From positions 87,744-151,743 of the forward strand of contig NZ_FXYA01000154.1 of NCBI RefSeq assembly GCF_900184965.1: a stretch of DNA of 64,000 nt. Direction: 5' to 3'. The position numbers and the translations under genes were made by a program. This DNA is from Akkermansia muciniphila (GTDB lineage Bacteria > Verrucomicrobiota > Verrucomicrobiia > Verrucomicrobiales > Akkermansiaceae). The notes under the pieces were generated by a model that was given only the letters and a program-made list of their open reading frames with translations, was not told the DNA's origin and did not search any database. This document shows positions 8,639-16,879 of this stretch, piece by piece. Position 1 is the first letter of the stretch. Each line of letters starts with the position of its first letter.

Positions 8639-11600
8639 ATGGAACATACGCCTCCCCTCCCTTCCGGATTTAATATCAACGGTTATCTTATCCAATCCCT
8701 GAAGCAGACGGATTCCCTCTGCCATGTGTATTACGCTTCGGACGCCGACCATGTTCAATACCTGCTCCGCGAATTCTGTCCCCAGGGGCTCGCTGTGCGC
8801 GACCCGGAAAGCGGGAAACTGCGTTATCCGGAAAACACGGATATTGAACGGGAAGTTCTTCCGCTGAAGAATGATTTCGAAGCGCAGTTCCGCACGGGCT
8901 CCCTGGGGGAAATCCCCGCTCTGGGCACCCTGTACCTGGCTTATGCCATTCCCGGCGGCCATGCCGCCGCGCAGCCCCCTGCGGCATCCCGCCTCCAGCG
9001 CGATCAGCGGACCCTGGCCGCTCCCGGAACCGCCGGGGCGGCGCCCGTTCATGCGGGCTCCCTTCCCCAGCCGCGGAAAAAGAAGAACTCCGCCGGCATA
9101 TGGATTCTCACCCTGCTCCTGCTGGGAGGCGCATGCGGAACCTATTATTTCACCCGGAACCCCGCGGAAAAACCCGTCTCTGCTCAGGAGCCGGACGTTC
9201 CCCACTCCAACAGGGAAAAGAAGGAAGCCGCCAAACCGGAAAAGAAAGCCGCCCCGCCCGCCGTAAGTGGGGAAGCCTCCCCCGAACAGGAAAACGCCGC
9301 GGGCCTCTCCCCGTCCGGACCGGCGGAGCAGCCGGAAAAAACGCCGCCGGCCACTTCCTCCGGGGAACGGAATGAAGACGCCCCGGGCGCTTTGGAGGAA
9401 AAATCCGCAGACGCTCCTGCACAGCCTGACGAAAGCTCCTCCGCCCCGGCAGACGACGCTGCGGATGGAAAACAGCCGGAACCGCAACAGCCCGCCAACC
9501 GGAAGGAATCACAGGAGGGACAGACTGCCGCCAAACCTGCACCCGTAGTGCGTCCGCGTGGGAAAGCCGCCAGGCAAACAACCAATATGGGGGATGTGAA
9601 CGCCTATGTGAAAAAATTCGCCAAGCCCATGCCGCTGAACCAGTGGAGAAAACAATACGCCGAGCTGTACACGAGCTGGTTCGGCAATTCCGAGGAAGTA
9701 GCCAAAGGCTGGATCACCACCTTCGGTCCTCTGGGCTTCCGCGCCCGCGGCCTGGACGCCTCCTGGCCGGACACGAACTTCCGCGGCTTCTTCCCAAAAA
9801 CCATGCTGGACCCCAACGGGGAACCCGTGGCGAACCTTTACACGGTCACCCAGGTGATTGAAGGTTCCCCTGCCGAAAAATACGTCAAGGAAGGTGACCT
9901 GATCCTGGGCATTGACGGACACCTCTTCAAAACGTCGCAAAGCCTGGACGTGCTTTACGGCCCTTATCAGCATCAGAACCGGCGCGGCCTGGACATGCAC
10001 GCGGGCCTTCTGGTGGACAAGGCGGAAGGCGCCGGAAAAATCACCCTGAACCTTATTCCCGCGGAAAGCGTGGAAAAAATCCAGGGCATCCAGCCCCTCT
10101 GGAAGGAAGCCTTCCGGGAGGAACGGGCTAAAAAGCCCGTTTCCCTTTCCATTCCGGTAAAGGGCGGCCAGCAGGTGCGCCTGCGTGTGGATGACGGCGG
10201 CAACGGCATCGGCAGTGACGGCTTCGAATGGTCGGAACTGAGGCTGGAAGGCCCCGGCGGAACCGTTCCGCTGACCAAGGCCCAGCAATACACCGTGGGT
10301 TACGGAGAAGCCAGGTACGACGCCAAAAGCAAGGTATGGCAGGCGCACGCCGTCTCTTCTCTGGTCTTTGATATCCCCAAGGGAGACTGGAATCTTAAAG
10401 GAACGGGAACCCCCAGGTGGTCCGCCTCCGTGGGCGTGACCGTACAGGTGGGCGGCTCCGCTGCCCTGCCGGACGCAGTGAAAAAATACGTGAAAAACGT
10501 CACCTTCAAAATCCCCCAGCTGGGTTCTTATGCCCTCGGCTTCCCCAAAAATTGCGCCAAGAGCAAGGCGGTCGTCCATATGATGAGCGAATGGCTGGCG
10601 GCCCAGCAGCGCGAAGACGGCTCCTGGGAACGCCCGGGCGGCTACTGCGGCAACCATTATGATACAGGCTGGGCCGGCCTGGCCCTGATGGCCACGGGCA
10701 ACCCGAAGTATGACCCCGTCATTAAAAAAGCGGCTCAGTACATCGCCTTCTCCGGCTCCCAGTGCTGGTGGGCCGTCCCCCAGGCCTCCGCGGGCATTTT
10801 CCTGTGCGAATACTGGCTGCGCTACCGGGACAACTCCGTGCTTCCGGCCATCCGCAACGGCGTGCAGCGCATGAAAAATGAAGTCCTTTATGGGGACTTC
10901 GTCACCGGCCACGGCATTCACCCGGGCTACCGGGGAACAGGCGTCAGCATCGGCGGCTCCCACATGTGCCTGTTCCTGGCGCTGGCCAGCAAAACGCCGG
11001 CGCGCACGGAAGACGGCGTACTGGACAAAATGATGGACCATGCCCAGTCCATCTGCCCCACCGGCATGGGACCCTATGGCCGCATGACGGAAACCTTCAC
11101 CTTTGAACCCGACCGTGAATGCGGGGGGACCTACTCCGGACGCCACGGCCCGTACTACATCGCCTCCCTCATCTGCGGCGGACCGGAGCTGTACACGAAA
11201 AACAGCCGCATCATGTATGGGGAAGGCCCCATCGGCGGCTGTGACCAGGGCCACTCCTCCGAGACGCTCTCCATCATGTGGGCCCTCCCCGCCTACTGGC
11301 GAACCAATCCGGAAGCATACTACAAAAACATGGAGGCTTTCCGGTGGAAACTGACGCTGCTGCGCCCCTTTGACGGCGGCATGATGCAGAACCCCAACCG
11401 CCTGGAACTGATGACGGCGGACTCCGTCATCGGCACCTACATCCGCACCAGCATCTGGATCACGGCCCTCTGCGCGGAACGCCAGAACCTGGCAATTACG
11501 GGCAAGCCTGAATTCCAGGCCAAAACGTTCCGGAAGGTTCCCCCCATCATTGACACGGAATCCCGCTTCCTGAACACCTACGTGCGCAACTGGTCCATGG

Positions 11601-13000
11601 TAAACGCTGCGCTTGGAACCAAGGCCCCCGCCTCCCTGAAATCCGCCATCCGGGAATTGAAAAATATTCCGGTGGAACAGGGCTGCCGCTTTAAGCTTAT
11701 CAATGTCGTCAACAACCGCGCCCTCCCCATCGCCAAGGCCATCATGGAGATTCCCGGGGTGGACCAGCTCACCAGGGCCACTTGCGCGGAAATGATTTTG
11801 GGCATGGATGTGCGCATTTTCTTTGAACCCAAGCGCAACGACGGCAACCCCCAGCCCGGGGAATATTCTCTGAACGTGGACGTCCAGCAACCACTGGGCG
11901 GCCGCGCCCTGGGGCTCCACCGCGACAAGGAGCAGGAAGGGAAAGCCAACTCCGCCTACAAATATGATTTTGCCGGCACGGTGCAATTCAGCGACACGAC
12001 CACCTTCTCCCCCATGGAAACCATTTCCTGGACGCCCAATTCCAAATTCGGCGGCCAATGGAACGTCTACTCCTACAAGAAGGAACTCAGCGGCCCCACC
12101 CAGCCGGGCGTGCAAAAAATGAACGCCAAAATCAAATGGCGCGTCAATGACCTGGAGGTGGAATACGACCGCCCCATCGCCGTGGGCGGCTTTGAAGTGG
12201 GATGTGCAGAAAAGGCCCTCTCAGTCACCAACTGCAACCATCTGTGGGTGCCGGGCATCCTGATCCGGGATCACGGCAACTGGGGCTGCTCCTTCCATCT
12301 GCCGGACGGGACCTACATTTCCGCGGCCTCTCAGGGCAATCAGATAGAGGTGTACGACAAAACGGATAAAAAGAAGGAAAAAACCTGGGTTTCCCCGAAT
12401 GACTCCTGCCTGACTCAGGGTTCCCGCTGCCTGTTCCACGTTTCCACGGACTGGCACGGCCTGGAATGCCGCGTGCATGAACTGAAACTGCTGGGAAGTT
12501 CCACGGAGGAAGTGGAGGACTACAAGCTGAAAGCCTCCACAGGAGGCCGTGTGGACACGGCCAAACTGACGGACCGGGACGCCACCACCATTGAGGAGCT
12601 GGACGCTTCCCCCACGGAAGACGAGCCCCTGGTGCTGGAACTCACCCTGAAATCCCCTGCCGCCCTGCGCGCCGTGGACATCAAGATTGAAAAGGGCCAC
12701 AACCGCCTCATCATTGAAGCCTACAAGGGCGGCAAGTGGGTTCCCGTCCACTGGGGCTCCCTGGGAGCCTCCACCGCCGGCGTCAGCGATGCGCAGAAAG
12801 CCATGTACGCCAATGAACCGGAAGTGCTGCGCATGCTTCAGCTTCCGGGCAACGGATTCATCAAATGCATGCGGACGTTTGACCCCGTCACCACCAACAG
12901 GCTGCGCGTCAAGCTCTTCCAGAAGGGCGGAAAAGTCCGCCTTGCGGAACTGCACGTGTACAAGGCGAACGCTGCCAAAAATATGGCTCTCCGGTCTTAA
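8639..13000 (+). CDS. Large membrane-anchored protein: pseudokinase-like N-lobe, PDZ-like and alpha/alpha-toroid domains
   Basis: This 1453-residue protein has no firm function. Residues 9-90 resemble the N-lobe of bacterial Ser/Thr kinases, ending in REFCPQGLAVRD (44-55), but the beta-3 lysine is Arg44 and no C-lobe follows. A transmembrane helix (about 153-171) leads into a long Pro/Glu/Ala-rich linker. The presumably periplasmic part has a PDZ-like segment near residues 400-427 (VIEGSPAEKYVKEGDLILGIDG). It continues with a repeat-like all-alpha region around 634-955 (WLAAQQREDGSW, DTGWAGLALMATG) recalling DUF6288 or terpenoid-cyclase toroids, and a discoidin-like C-terminus. The gene at 16880 shares the N-terminal module. 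I prefer the ATG at 8639 over 8600 because it aligns with that paralogue. Confidence 0.7.
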   Translation: MEHTPPLPSGFNINGYLIQSLKQTDSLCHVYYASDADHVQYLLREFCPQGLAVRDPESGKLRYPENTDIEREVLPLKNDFEAQFRTGSLGEIPALGTLYLAYAIPGGHAAAQPPAASRLQRDQRTLAAPGTAGAAPVHAGSLPQPRKKKNSAGIWILTLLLLGGACGTYYFTRNPAEKPVSAQEPDVPHSNREKKEAAKPEKKAAPPAVSGEASPEQENAAGLSPSGPAEQPEKTPPATSSGERNEDAPGALEEKSADAPAQPDESSSAPADDAADGKQPEPQQPANRKESQEGQTAAKPAPVVRPRGKAARQTTNMGDVNAYVKKFAKPMPLNQWRKQYAELYTSWFGNSEEVAKGWITTFGPLGFRARGLDASWPDTNFRGFFPKTMLDPNGEPVANLYTVTQVIEGSPAEKYVKEGDLILGIDGHLFKTSQSLDVLYGPYQHQNRRGLDMHAGLLVDKAEGAGKITLNLIPAESVEKIQGIQPLWKEAFREERAKKPVSLSIPVKGGQQVRLRVDDGGNGIGSDGFEWSELRLEGPGGTVPLTKAQQYTVGYGEARYDAKSKVWQAHAVSSLVFDIPKGDWNLKGTGTPRWSASVGVTVQVGGSAALPDAVKKYVKNVTFKIPQLGSYALGFPKNCAKSKAVVHMMSEWLAAQQREDGSWERPGGYCGNHYDTGWAGLALMATGNPKYDPVIKKAAQYIAFSGSQCWWAVPQASAGIFLCEYWLRYRDNSVLPAIRNGVQRMKNEVLYGDFVTGHGIHPGYRGTGVSIGGSHMCLFLALASKTPARTEDGVLDKMMDHAQSICPTGMGPYGRMTETFTFEPDRECGGTYSGRHGPYYIASLICGGPELYTKNSRIMYGEGPIGGCDQGHSSETLSIMWALPAYWRTNPEAYYKNMEAFRWKLTLLRPFDGGMMQNPNRLELMTADSVIGTYIRTSIWITALCAERQNLAITGKPEFQAKTFRKVPPIIDTESRFLNTYVRNWSMVNAALGTKAPASLKSAIRELKNIPVEQGCRFKLINVVNNRALPIAKAIMEIPGVDQLTRATCAEMILGMDVRIFFEPKRNDGNPQPGEYSLNVDVQQPLGGRALGLHRDKEQEGKANSAYKYDFAGTVQFSDTTTFSPMETISWTPNSKFGGQWNVYSYKKELSGPTQPGVQKMNAKIKWRVNDLEVEYDRPIAVGGFEVGCAEKALSVTNCNHLWVPGILIRDHGNWGCSFHLPDGTYISAASQGNQIEVYDKTDKKKEKTWVSPNDSCLTQGSRCLFHVSTDWHGLECRVHELKLLGSSTEEVEDYKLKASTGGRVDTAKLTDRDATTIEELDASPTEDEPLVLELTLKSPAALRAVDIKIEKGHNRLIIEAYKGGKWVPVHWGSLGASTAGVSDAQKAMYANEPEVLRMLQLPGNGFIKCMRTFDPVTTNRLRVKLFQKGGKVRLAELHVYKANAAKNMALRS

Positions 13001-13051
13001 GCTGCGGCCGCCCGCAGCTGGAAATAACAAAAAAGCCTTGTGACAAGAGAA

Positions 13052-13089
13052 TTCCGGCAGGGGCGCCAATCGCTGCGCCCCTGCCGGAA
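13052..13089. repeat. Perfect 15-bp inverted repeat
   Basis: TTCCGGCAGGGGCGC (13052-13066) and its exact complement (13075-13089) flank an eight-base loop. There is no T run on either strand, so it is not a standard intrinsic terminator. It could still stabilise the 3' end of the preceding mRNA. Confidence 0.7.
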
Positions 13090-13164
13090 AAACCGGGAGG
13101 TCCCTCTTAAGGACGGCGGGAATTTCCTGCTCCATGCCGGGGCCGCCTGCCAATTTTTTGTCTA

Positions 13165-13193
13165 TTGACACCCAGCGGCGCCCGCTCTATATT
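13165..13193 (+). promoter_or_regulatory. Promoter of the GH16 gene
   Basis: A consensus TTGACA (13165-13170) and TATATT (13188-13193) are separated by exactly 17 bases. The -10 box ends five bases before the first of two adjacent ATG codons, so the mRNA should begin at or inside the start codon. Confidence 0.75.
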
Positions 13194-13198
13194 TTCTC

Positions 13199-14161
13199 AT
13201 GATGTTCATCAGAACGGCGCTCCTTTTTCCTCTTCTCTTTCTCTCACTTTCAGCATCTTCCGTCATGGCGGCGACTCCCTGGGCATCCGACAGGAACTGG
13301 GAACTCGTTTTTGAAGACGACTTTGACGGATCATCTCTGAACGAACACAACTGGAGCCGCATTGATTACGTAGGCTATAACGCCCCGGACTGGCGCAAGT
13401 ACCAATCCCGGGAGGAAAGCCTTGTGGAATTCCGGGAAAAGGACGGCAACTCCACCATGACCCTGTGGGGAAAATACGGGGACTACACTACTCAAACCAA
13501 CCAGACCGCACCGGCCAAAACATACGCCTGCGGAGGGGTATATTCCCTGAAAACCTTCTCCTTCCAATACGGCTACGTAGAAGTCCGCGCCAGATTCGAC
13601 TGCGTGCAGGGCGTCTGGCCGGCCATCTGGATGATGCCCAAATCCGACAGCATAGGCTGGCCTGTCGGAGGGGAAATTGACATCATGGAACACCTGAATT
13701 ACGAGGGCCGCGTTTACCAGACAATCCACTGGTCGCAAAACGGCGTTCCCAATCAGGATAAATCCCAGGGGGTCACCCCCGGCTGGAGCGACGGCGCCGC
13801 AAAAACGAGCTGGCACACCTACGGGATGGAATGGACGGAAGAAGGCATCACCTTTTATGTGGACGGAAAAGCAACCGGTTCATTCAAAAAGCCCAATAAC
13901 GCAAACTGGCCCTTTGACAAGGACGGGAATGAATTCTACCTGATCATCGACCAGCAGATTGGAGGCAACTGGGTGGAAAACGCAGGAGTCAATAAAGGAA
14001 TTGACCAAAATACGCTGGCCAATTCCGGAGCCGCATTCGACATCGACTATGTCAAAGTTTATGCCTCAAGCATCTACAACCACCTCGTTCCGGAACCCGC
14101 CGCGGCTTCCCTGGGCTTGCTTGGCGCGGCCCTGCTGGCGGCTCGCCGCAAAAGAAGCTGA
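13199..14161 (+). CDS. Secreted GH16 family glycoside hydrolase with PEP-CTERM tail
   Basis: This is an exported endo-acting beta-glycosidase of family 16. A signal peptide (about residues 1-25, ending VMA-ATP) precedes the beta-jelly-roll. The catalytic signature is GEIDIMEH with Glu159, Asp161 and Glu164, preceded by GVWPAIWMMP. The C-terminus is a PEP-CTERM sorting tail (VPEPAAASLGLLGAALLAARRKRS), indicating processing by an exosortase and retention at the surface or in a matrix. GH16 enzymes of mucin degraders are known to cut O-glycan chains internally, so that substrate is a reasonable inference. Laminarin, agar or similar glucans are alternatives. Two ATG codons occur in tandem. The gene has a near-consensus promoter of its own. 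Confidence 0.88.
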   Translation: MMFIRTALLFPLLFLSLSASSVMAATPWASDRNWELVFEDDFDGSSLNEHNWSRIDYVGYNAPDWRKYQSREESLVEFREKDGNSTMTLWGKYGDYTTQTNQTAPAKTYACGGVYSLKTFSFQYGYVEVRARFDCVQGVWPAIWMMPKSDSIGWPVGGEIDIMEHLNYEGRVYQTIHWSQNGVPNQDKSQGVTPGWSDGAAKTSWHTYGMEWTEEGITFYVDGKATGSFKKPNNANWPFDKDGNEFYLIIDQQIGGNWVENAGVNKGIDQNTLANSGAAFDIDYVKVYASSIYNHLVPEPAAASLGLLGAALLAARRKRS

Positions 14162-14258
14162 TCAGCCAGCACTCTTGTTATTCCCCCTGCCGCGGAAATA
14201 AACTTTCCGGGACATCTCCGGCATGCGCTTTCAGGCAAAAGCCGTCATCGGGCCTGCC

Positions 14259-15323
14259 TCAATACTCCTGAACGGGGGATGAAGGCAGGTTTTCCCCGCC
14301 GCCTTCCTCTCCCAGGCGGCACAGGGCTTCCGCACGGCGGAGGCAGGAATCCCACAGGGAAGCCTTTTCCGGAAACGGGAAACACAGGGAGTCGCTCAGC
14401 TTTTCCACCCGTTTGAAAGAATCCTCCCGGTCATAGGCGTTCAGACCCTCCAGGCGGCAAGCCAGCCCATCCAGCCAGGGAAGAGGGTCATGGCAAATCA
14501 GGGGCAGATCGCATCCGGCCCGCAGGGACAGGAAAGCGGCGTCATCCGGGGAATACTGCGCCGCAATCGCCCCCATGCACAAATCATCCGTAAACACCAC
14601 GCCCCGGAAGCCAAGGCGGTCGCGCAGAAGCCCCCGGATCACCCGTTCGGACAAGGTGGCGGGATAATCGGGATCAATCTGAGGCAACATGATATGGGCG
14701 GACATGATGGAGGATAATGCCGGGCACAGAGCCAGAAAAGGCAGCAAATCCGTCTTGAACAACTCCCGTTCATCCAGGTCAACCACAGGAAGGCTGAAAT
14801 GGGGATCCGCCTGGGCACGGCCCATGCCGGGAAAATGTTTGCCACAGCTCTGCACGCCGCCCCGGCGCAGATTGGAGGCATAAACGCCGCCGCGTGAAAT
14901 GACGTCCTGCGCATTATCTCCCCAGCAGCGGCCGGGAAGCGCGTTGGCCGCGGACGGATCATGGCAGATATCCAGCACCGGGGCAAAATTCAGGTTCACC
15001 CCCAGGTAGCGGAGAGCCAGGGCCGTCACCGCGGCCAGTTCCACCATGCCGCCAACCGAACCGAGCCGGGCCAGCGAAGCCGGGGAGGGCAGATTCAGGC
15101 CCAGGGAAGCGGTGCGCACCACCCGGCCTCCCTCCTGGTCCACGGCAATGACAGGATGGTGGAGGCAAAGTTTCCGCAGTGTCTCCGTCAGCCCGCGCAC
15201 CTGCTCCACGGAATCAATATTCCTGGAAAACAGAATAAAACCCGCCGGCTGCCAACGCCGGATGGCAGCCTCTTCCTCCGCGCCCACTTCATGGCCGCTT
15301 ATGCCGATCAGGGCCGGGAGCAT
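14259..15323 (-). CDS. nagZ: Beta-N-acetylhexosaminidase, GH3 (NagZ-like)
   Basis: GH3 enzymes of the NagZ type remove terminal beta-GlcNAc, classically from muropeptides during cell-wall recycling. The 354-residue protein has the family blocks IAVDQEGGRVVR (59-70), KHFPGMG (162-168) with the loop histidine in ADPHFSLP (His175), and the nucleophile Asp in FTDDLCMG (Asp246/247). There is no signal peptide, which fits cytoplasmic NagZ. The open frame extends upstream, but that part overlaps pyrE and has no family match, so I use the ATG at 15321-15323. It starts 13 bases after the pyrE stop, so the two are one transcript. Some GH3 NagZ relatives act on other glycans. Confidence 0.88.
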   Translation of the reverse strand: MLPALIGISGHEVGAEEEAAIRRWQPAGFILFSRNIDSVEQVRGLTETLRKLCLHHPVIAVDQEGGRVVRTASLGLNLPSPASLARLGSVGGMVELAAVTALALRYLGVNLNFAPVLDICHDPSAANALPGRCWGDNAQDVISRGGVYASNLRRGGVQSCGKHFPGMGRAQADPHFSLPVVDLDERELFKTDLLPFLALCPALSSIMSAHIMLPQIDPDYPATLSERVIRGLLRDRLGFRGVVFTDDLCMGAIAAQYSPDDAAFLSLRAGCDLPLICHDPLPWLDGLACRLEGLNAYDREDSFKRVEKLSDSLCFPFPEKASLWDSCLRRAEALCRLGEEGGGENLPSSPVQEY

Positions 15324-15336
15324 GAAAGGAAAAGGA

Positions 15337-15906
15337 TTAACGGCCCAACAGGGAAGTCCTGGTGTACAGCGGGTAAACGGGAATGCCGCGTTCCTCAATC
15401 GCCTGGCGTCCGCCTTCCTCGCGGTCCAGCAGCACCAGGGCGGCGGCAACCCTGCCCCCTTCCGCCTCAATGGCGTCAATAGCCTTCAATGTGGAGCCGC
15501 CCGTCGTGATGACGTCATCCACCACGACCACGGTATCCCCGGCCTGGAAATTGCCTTCAATGCGGCGGCCGCGTCCATGGTCCTTCGGCTCCTTGCGCAC
15601 GGTGAACACCTGAAGCTTCTTTTCCGCCCCTTCCAGAGCGCTGGTCATGCCGACGGCCAGGGAAATAGGGTCCGCCCCCATGGTCATGCCGCCGATGGCC
15701 GCCACCTCCGGGAAACGGGGCAGAATATCCTCCTTCACCAGCTTCCAGCCCAGAGCGCCCACCAGGGTGGCCCCTACGGGGTCCAAGGCTGTCATGCGGC
15801 AGTCCACATACAAGTCGGACACCTTGCCGGAAGCCAGCGTAAAGGTTCCCGTACGCACGGATTTTTCCAGAAGAATGCTTTTAAGAAGATCGTATTGTTC
15901 GCTCAT
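15337..15906 (-). CDS. pyrE: Orotate phosphoribosyltransferase
   Basis: PyrE converts orotate and PRPP to OMP in pyrimidine synthesis. The PRPP-binding signature VVVVDDVITTGGST is present, together with the N-terminal TLASGKVSDLYVDCR segment and the AIGGMTMGADPIS block. The 189-residue length is normal. The ATG at 15904-15906 is the family-consistent start; the open frame upstream of it runs into the promoter. It is the first gene of a two-gene unit with nagZ and is transcribed divergently from the L,D-transpeptidase gene. Confidence 0.93.
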   Translation of the reverse strand: MSEQYDLLKSILLEKSVRTGTFTLASGKVSDLYVDCRMTALDPVGATLVGALGWKLVKEDILPRFPEVAAIGGMTMGADPISLAVGMTSALEGAEKKLQVFTVRKEPKDHGRGRRIEGNFQAGDTVVVVDDVITTGGSTLKAIDAIEAEGGRVAAALVLLDREEGGRQAIEERGIPVYPLYTRTSLLGR

Positions 15907-15936
15907 GAAAATAGGGATGAATGAAGTGGTCCGCCG

Positions 15937-15965
15937 TATATAACAGATACCCTTGGAATAAGCAA
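15937..15965 (-). promoter_or_regulatory. pyrE promoter
   Basis: On the minus strand TTGCTT (15965-15960) and TATATA (15942-15937) are 17 bases apart. The predicted leader before the pyrE ATG is about 25 bases. It lies back to back with the promoter of the L,D-transpeptidase gene. Confidence 0.6.
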
Positions 15966-15985
15966 CGGATAACAGCATGCAAATC

Positions 15986-16014
15986 TTGACAAAAAGGAGG
16001 ACAGGCCCCATAAC
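15986..16014 (+). promoter_or_regulatory. L,D-transpeptidase gene promoter
   Basis: TTGACA (15986-15991) is followed after 17 bases by CATAAC (16009-16014). The predicted leader before the ATG at 16038 is about 17 bases. Confidence 0.6.
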
Positions 16015-16037
16015 CTGCCTGTCATTTTTCCGTTCCC

Positions 16038-16685
16038 ATGAAATCCGGCATATTGACGCTAGTTTCTATCAGTTCCGCTCTTGTTTCCTGCACATCGTAC
16101 GAGAGGCCCCCGCTGTTTGACCAAATCGCCGGAAAAATCCAGGGCGTGTCCGGGCGGAACGATTACCTGTCCGGGGTGGGTTCTACCTCCGGCGTCAACA
16201 CGGACCTGCCTCCGGAAGCCCGTCTGGGCCAGGGATATTGGGACCTGCCGGCGGGCACCCAGGGGGAAAAGCACATCATCATTGACCTCAAGCAGCAGAA
16301 AGTCTTCTACTACGTGGGAACCACGCTCGTGGGCGTTTCCCCCATGTCTTCCGGCAAGGAAGGCTACGGCACTCCCAGGGGAACGTACAAAATCATCCAG
16401 AAAGACGCCAACTACAAATCCGGCACCTACGGCGTTCTGCGCAGCAAGGCTACCGGAGCCGTCGTCAACGGGGATTACAACGCCAGGTCTGGCGGAGCGC
16501 CGGCAGGCACCTACTTCGACCCCGCCCCCATGCCCTACTGGATGCGGATTACGGGGGGCTACGGCATGCACGTGGGGTTTGTCACCGGATATCCGGTCAG
16601 CCACGGATGCGTGCGCCTGCCTGAGGACATGGCCAAGACCTTCTTTGAGCATACCCCCGTCGGCACCAGGGTCACCATCCGTTAG
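16038..16685 (+). CDS. L,D-transpeptidase lipoprotein (YkuD domain)
   Basis: L,D-transpeptidases form 3-3 cross-links in peptidoglycan or attach proteins to it, and are insensitive to most beta-lactams. The protein has a lipoprotein signal with lipobox ALVSC (Cys18) and a YkuD domain from about residue 78. The catalytic motif is VSHGCVRLP with His189 and Cys191, preceded by MHVG around residues 177-180. At 215 residues it is a minimal enzyme with no added binding domain. It stands alone, divergent from pyrE. Its presence matters because the GT51 protein of this window appears to lack a working D,D-transpeptidase site. Confidence 0.9.
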   Translation: MKSGILTLVSISSALVSCTSYERPPLFDQIAGKIQGVSGRNDYLSGVGSTSGVNTDLPPEARLGQGYWDLPAGTQGEKHIIIDLKQQKVFYYVGTTLVGVSPMSSGKEGYGTPRGTYKIIQKDANYKSGTYGVLRSKATGAVVNGDYNARSGGAPAGTYFDPAPMPYWMRITGGYGMHVGFVTGYPVSHGCVRLPEDMAKTFFEHTPVGTRVTIR

Positions 16686-16695
16686 CCGCTTCCCG

Positions 16696-16712
16696 TGCGG
16701 CGTCACGCCGCA
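16696..16712. repeat. 17-base palindrome TGCGGCGTCACGCCGCA
   Basis: Eight-base arms surround a single central base just after the L,D-transpeptidase stop. No T run follows on either strand, so terminator function is doubtful. Confidence 0.5.
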
Positions 16713-16879
16713 GGAAGGCCCTGTTCTTACGGGACCCGGCATGTTTCGTATTCCCGCCGTCCGGAAGCTTCCCGGGGTGGTAGCCTCCCCCGTCTCATGG
16801 CGCAGCTTCCTCACTCCGGCATTGACAAACGGCCCCGAACCTTTTTGAATATACGGGATCTTTGACCTCTTGATTCGTC

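Noticed and set aside
9509..12115. 868-codon minus-strand frame opposite the large membrane protein
   Set aside because: The plus-strand protein shares a module with a paralogue and has an ordered domain layout; the antisense frame has none.
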